Assembly: GCA_002329125.1 (NCBI GenBank)
Contig: DCXX01000120.1
Coordinates: 17,469-41,563, forward strand
Direction: 5' to 3'
DNA length: 24,095 nucleotides
Origin: Fidelibacterota bacterium UBA2125
GTDB taxonomy: Bacteria > Fidelibacterota > Marinisomatia > Marinisomatales > S15-B10
Shown here: in pieces, positions 21,133-24,095 of the stretch
Numbering within the stretch: position 1 is the first letter of the stretch
Layout of the letters: the number at the start of each line of letters is the position of its first letter
The notes under the pieces: model-generated
Seen by the model: the letters and a program-made list of their open reading frames with translations, nothing else
Told to the model about the DNA's origin: nothing
The model's database searches: none
Program-made: the position numbers and the translations under genes

Positions 21133-21732
21133 CTATACAACCAGAAAAGATTCTGGGTTGCTCCATTGACCCTTCTCATATTGATATTTTTTGGTCTTAT
21201 CAATCAACATTTGACCATCATCAGCCAATACAATCTTGAATCGTTCCAGCGGCCTGGGTGCGGGACCTTCGAAATTAATGCCCGTCATACGAAAACCGCT
21301 CCCGTGACAGGGACATTTAAACTTTTTCTCATTCACCAGCCAGTTAGGCATACATCCAAGGTGAGTGCATACAGTGGAGAGAGCATAGATCTGCTCCAGA
21401 TTTCTTACCACCCAGATACCATGTTTGTTCTTCCATCTCAGATCTACTTCACCCATCTTGTAATCATCAGGAAAACCGATTTTGAACGATTGGGGTGGCT
21501 CGAAAAGTACGTTGGGGAACATGAAGCGCAGCATCATTGTAAGAAAACCACCAGTCGCTGCCGCAAAGGCGACCCAGGCAACAGATAACCAGGAGATGAA
21601 CGAGCGCCGTTTCACTTTTTCATTAAAAGAATCTTCCCCAATAGAAGCCTTCGGCTGAGGATGCACCTTTTTTTCTTTCAAAGGTTCTTTAGTTTCTGAC
21701 TCTTGCTGTATCTGTTTTTCTTCGTCAACCAT
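21133..21732 (-). CDS. Rieske [2Fe-2S] iron-sulfur protein
   Basis: The mobile electron-transfer subunit of the bc/b6f-type complex, 199 residues. A long charged N-terminus (1-40) leads to KRRSFISW and a single anchor helix (about 46-68), consistent with a Tat-dependent signal anchor although a twin Arg is followed by Ser. Cluster ligands are C122 and H124 (CTHLGC) and C140 and H143 (CPCHGSGF); C127 and C142 give the stabilising disulfide. The ATG at 21732 has AAGGAA about ten bases upstream. The gene precedes the cytochrome b genes, the usual order. Confidence 0.95.
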   Translation of the reverse strand: MVDEEKQIQQESETKEPLKEKKVHPQPKASIGEDSFNEKVKRRSFISWLSVAWVAFAAATGGFLTMMLRFMFPNVLFEPPQSFKIGFPDDYKMGEVDLRWKNKHGIWVVRNLEQIYALSTVCTHLGCMPNWLVNEKKFKCPCHGSGFRMTGINFEGPAPRPLERFKIVLADDGQMLIDKTKKYQYEKGQWSNPESFLVV

Positions 21733-21746
21733 TGCTAGAATATTCC

Positions 21747-22592
21747 TTAAAGATTGAGTGCCTTAATGGCTGCATCGCGTACTTTCATATTCATATCTTC
21801 CTGGCTCAGCTTCAGAATAGCAGCATTGAGTGACGGATCCTCCAAGATTGTAGCCGCATTAATAGCCGTCAGCATCGCCTCAGTCTGCTCGTACGGATCC
21901 ACATCATCAAACTGATCCAGATATCCTCTCTGAAGCAAACTCAGGAGAACATCACGGCCTCTGTCACTGCCCAGTTTTGCCAGCGAAACAGCCGCATTCC
22001 AACGGACATTTGGTTCAACATCATGGAGTAGTTTTTGAAGAGGAAAGATACAATCCTGAAGTCCAAGATTACCGAGAGCAATAGCCGATCTGTTCCTCAC
22101 CAGGGAAGATTGATGTTGCACCATCTCAATAATTGGCGCAAGGTTTTGATCTCCACCAATAAGTCCCAAAGCATAGACAGCATCCGCCACGACAGCTGCA
22201 TCGGGCTCTAGGAGTGCGCTCTGAATGATTTCGGAGAATTCGGGGAGGCCTGAATTTCCCATGGCCCGGATAAGATACTGCCTAACGCGAGTGTCAGGAT
22301 CTCTTAGAGCATATTCATACGCAGACAGCATCTCCGCCGAAAAGCGATCACCCTGAGGTGCCCAGCCAGGCGAAGCAAGAATCTTGGACAGCTCAAAGGC
22401 CGACTGCCAACGTTTAGTAGCTCCACCAATTTTTATATCTGTTATGTAGTCTTCAGCTCCGCGAGGCTCATAAGTAAGAAGACTCCAAATGAAAAAAACA
22501 AGTACAGAAAATGCAGCAACAAGAAAGGGTATCACAAAAAATGAGTGAACAATTACCCTTACTGATGATTTGCTTTCAGTTGCTTCCGTCAT
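21747..22592 (-). CDS. Membrane-anchored HEAT-repeat protein
   Basis: A 281-residue protein with one N-terminal helix (about 13-40) and, after a linker, a solenoid of HEAT-like repeats (about 85-281). Repeat cores include DPDTRVRQYLIRAMGNSG (98-115), DAAVVADAVYALGLIGG (131-147), SSLVRNRSAIALGNLG (162-177), EPNVRWNAAVSLAKLGS (193-209) and NMKVRDAAIKALN (268-280). It has no haem or metal motif. HEAT solenoids bind other proteins, so as first gene of the cluster it may be an assembly factor or scaffold for the respiratory complexes; that is inferred. The ATG at 22592 lacks a clear ribosome site. The 113 bases between it and the tRNA are the likeliest place for the cluster promoter, but I see no convincing -35/-10 pair. 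Confidence 0.85.
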   Translation of the reverse strand: MTEATESKSSVRVIVHSFFVIPFLVAAFSVLVFFIWSLLTYEPRGAEDYITDIKIGGATKRWQSAFELSKILASPGWAPQGDRFSAEMLSAYEYALRDPDTRVRQYLIRAMGNSGLPEFSEIIQSALLEPDAAVVADAVYALGLIGGDQNLAPIIEMVQHQSSLVRNRSAIALGNLGLQDCIFPLQKLLHDVEPNVRWNAAVSLAKLGSDRGRDVLLSLLQRGYLDQFDDVDPYEQTEAMLTAINAATILEDPSLNAAILKLSQEDMNMKVRDAAIKALNL

Positions 22593-22705
22593 TATGAAAA
22601 ATGAATCGTTTGTATCTCGTTGAATTATTAGCGGGGAAATTACAACTCTGCCATTCTTGGTGCCAAAGAGAATTCACAAATTATGCTAAGATTTCAGGAA
22701 ATAAG

Positions 22706-22789
22706 TGCCGCGGGCGAGACTCGAACTCGCACCTCCGTGAGAAGACTAGCTCCTAAGGCTAGCGTGTCTACCAGTTCCACCACCGCGGC
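22706..22789 (-). tRNA. tRNA-Leu (anticodon UAG)
   Basis: An 84-base class II tRNA. The acceptor stem GCCGCGG/CCGCGGC pairs fully, with discriminator A. The anticodon stem CTAGC/GCTAG encloses the loop CTTAGGA, giving anticodon UAG for CUN leucine codons. The T arm is GCGAG-TTCGAGT-CTCGC. The long variable arm typical of tRNA-Leu (CTTCTCACGGAGG region) is present, and the D region has TGGTAGACA. The 3' CCA is not encoded. It lies 15 bases past the secA stop. Confidence 0.97.
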
Positions 22790-22804
22790 TGAAAACAGTC
22801 TCTA

Positions 22805-24095
22805 TTATTTTCCGTGACACTTCTTATATTTTTTCCCGCTGCCGCAGGGACAAGGTTTATTCCGCCCGACCTTCTTCCCCACTTGAACAGGTTCCATTTT
22901 ACCAGGTTTTTGGGTAACATTTGGTTGACCATCCTGACCGTTTTTGGGCGGGGCAGAAAAACCCATCCCTGCTGCTTCATCATGCTGTGCTTTCACAGGC
23001 CCAACAGATTTTTTCCCCGCAAGAGTGGGCGCGGCATCCATGCCGTGCAACCGGGTTCTATACAAGCGCTGAGTTGTATTCTTGTTTACATCGCGGAGGA
23101 ACTCCATGAACATGTCAAAGCCTTCTGACTTGTACTCCAGAAGAGGGTCTTTTTGACCATAAGCACGAAGGTTGATACCTTCCCGAAGTTGATCCATGCT
23201 GTAAAGGTGATCCTTCCACATTTCATCGATGGTTCGGAGAACAACATACCTCTCAAATCCGCGCATGACTTCCGCCGGCACGAAACTTTCCCGAACTGCA
23301 TAGATGGTGTCAGCTTTCTCAAGAATCTTATCTTTCACCTCATCTGCTGATTCTAGGGACTTGATTTCATCATCTGTTTCGATGGTAAATACGGAAGAAA
23401 GATCACTATCAAGCAAATCCCAATTCCAGTCGTGATTTTCATCTCCGAATTCTGTGAAATCTTCCACCAACTCATCTACAAACTCACTCTGAATAGCAGT
23501 AATCTCATGGCGAATATCATCACCGTGAAGGGCCTCATTTCTTCTGGCATAAACCACTTCGCGCTGCTGATTCATCACATCATCATATTCAAGCAAACGC
23601 TTCCGGATAGAAAAATTCCGAGCCTCCACTTTTTTCTGTGCACGTTCTATGGATCGCGTCACCATACCGGCGGTAATGACTTCACCCTCTTCAACACCAA
23701 GCTTATCCATAATTGAAGCAATCCGCTCACTGTTGAATAGGCGCATGAGGTCATCTTCAAGACTAAGGTAAAAAACAGTCGAACCGGGATCTCCCTGACG
23801 TCCTGATCGTCCCCGAAGTTGTAGATCAATTCTGCGGGATTCATGTCGTTCTGTTCCGACGATATGGAGGCCACCCAATTCTTTCACACCTTCACCAAGC
23901 TTAATGTCCGTCCCACGACCTGCCATGTTGGTGGCGATTGTCACCGCTCCCCTGTTGCCGGCTAGTGCAACAATTTCAGCTTCACTCTGATGCTGCTTGG
24001 CATTAAGAACATTGTGAGGGATTGCCTTCCTTTTTAGCATCCTGGAAAGAGTCTCTGACACTTCAACAGTAATAGTACCTACAAGTACCGGCTGC
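22805..24095 (-). CDS. secA: Protein translocase ATPase SecA, C-terminal part (cut by window edge)
   Basis: The motor that drives unfolded preproteins through SecYEG. The 5' part is outside the window; the frame is open to the right edge, where it reads QPVLVGTITVEVSETLSRML, so the GTG at 24061 is an internal Val and not a start. Recognisable are VLNAKQHQSEAEIVALAG, the helicase motifs ATNMAGRGTDIKL and GTERHESRRIDLQLRGRSGR, then the helical scaffold/wing region (for example LEYDDVMNQQREVVY and YVVLRTIDEMWKDHL). The linker ends in the zinc-binding SEC-C motif, NKPCPCGSGKKYKKCHGK, used for SecB or ribosome contact. Followed by tRNA-Leu. Confidence 0.97.
   Translation of the reverse strand, partial: QPVLVGTITVEVSETLSRMLKRKAIPHNVLNAKQHQSEAEIVALAGNRGAVTIATNMAGRGTDIKLGEGVKELGGLHIVGTERHESRRIDLQLRGRSGRQGDPGSTVFYLSLEDDLMRLFNSERIASIMDKLGVEEGEVITAGMVTRSIERAQKKVEARNFSIRKRLLEYDDVMNQQREVVYARRNEALHGDDIRHEITAIQSEFVDELVEDFTEFGDENHDWNWDLLDSDLSSVFTIETDDEIKSLESADEVKDKILEKADTIYAVRESFVPAEVMRGFERYVVLRTIDEMWKDHLYSMDQLREGINLRAYGQKDPLLEYKSEGFDMFMEFLRDVNKNTTQRLYRTRLHGMDAAPTLAGKKSVGPVKAQHDEAAGMGFSAPPKNGQDGQPNVTQKPGKMEPVQVGKKVGRNKPCPCGSGKKYKKCHGK

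Noticed and set aside
22593..22705. Promoter of the respiratory cluster between tRNA-Leu and the HEAT gene
   Set aside because: A CATAAT box exists but has no acceptable -35 partner; other pairs match poorly, so no promoter is called.
22805..24061. Complete short SecA starting at the GTG at 24061
   Set aside because: The frame stays open to the window edge and encodes the expected upstream SecA residues, so this is an internal Val of a truncated gene.

Overview
Every protein gene in this 24 kb window, and the single tRNA, lies on the minus strand, so transcription runs from high to low coordinates. No stretch longer than about 115 bases lacks a gene. I see no mobile element, CRISPR array, rRNA or phage gene. 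The moderate-to-low GC, frequent ATGA/GTGA gene overlaps, a secreted M14 peptidase ending in a dockerin-like repeat pair, a lipoprotein barrel candidate and aerobic respiratory genes suggest an aerobic Gram-negative bacterium of the FCB superphylum. Marinimicrobia (SAR406) or a relative is my best guess; this is inference from gene style, not a phylogenetic result.

Layout, read in the direction of transcription. 24095-22805: 3'-terminal part of secA, ending in the SEC-C zinc motif. 22789-22706: tRNA-Leu(UAG). 22592-8156: a respiratory gene cluster of about 14.4 kb with intergenic gaps of at most 53 bases. It encodes a membrane-anchored HEAT-repeat protein, a Rieske protein, a cytochrome b split into two polypeptides, a 1008-residue octahaem cytochrome c with a long coiled coil, a cupredoxin, oxidase subunits I, III and IV, two small membrane proteins, oxidase subunit II, a fused haem A synthase/haem O synthase, a Sco copper chaperone and a DUF420 (CtaM-like) protein. 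Together they look like a quinol:electron-carrier:oxygen chain plus its haem A and CuA assembly factors. 8070-5797: secreted carboxypeptidase. 5711-4465: CBS-pair protein and lipoprotein. 4413-1483: four overlapping genes (unknown helical protein, metallo-beta-lactamase-fold hydrolase, degenerate receiver-like protein, endonuclease III). 1380-1: queD-like, yhhQ and 5' folE, overlapping, a pterin/7-deazaguanine module.

The most interesting part is the respiratory cluster. The quinol complex is b6-like (Cys at the haem ci position, H-x14-H) with an A-P-W-Y Qo motif. Cytochrome c1 appears to be replaced by the octahaem coiled-coil protein, whose last five haem sites look like tandem class I cytochrome units. 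The only small soluble carrier candidate is a cupredoxin. Oxidase subunit I lacks the K-channel lysine although its D-channel residues are intact. The octahaem protein and oxidase subunit II end in similar acidic, tryptophan-bearing tails, which suggests a dedicated supercomplex. The DUF420 gene appears to start at a rare AUA codon that overlaps the sco stop.
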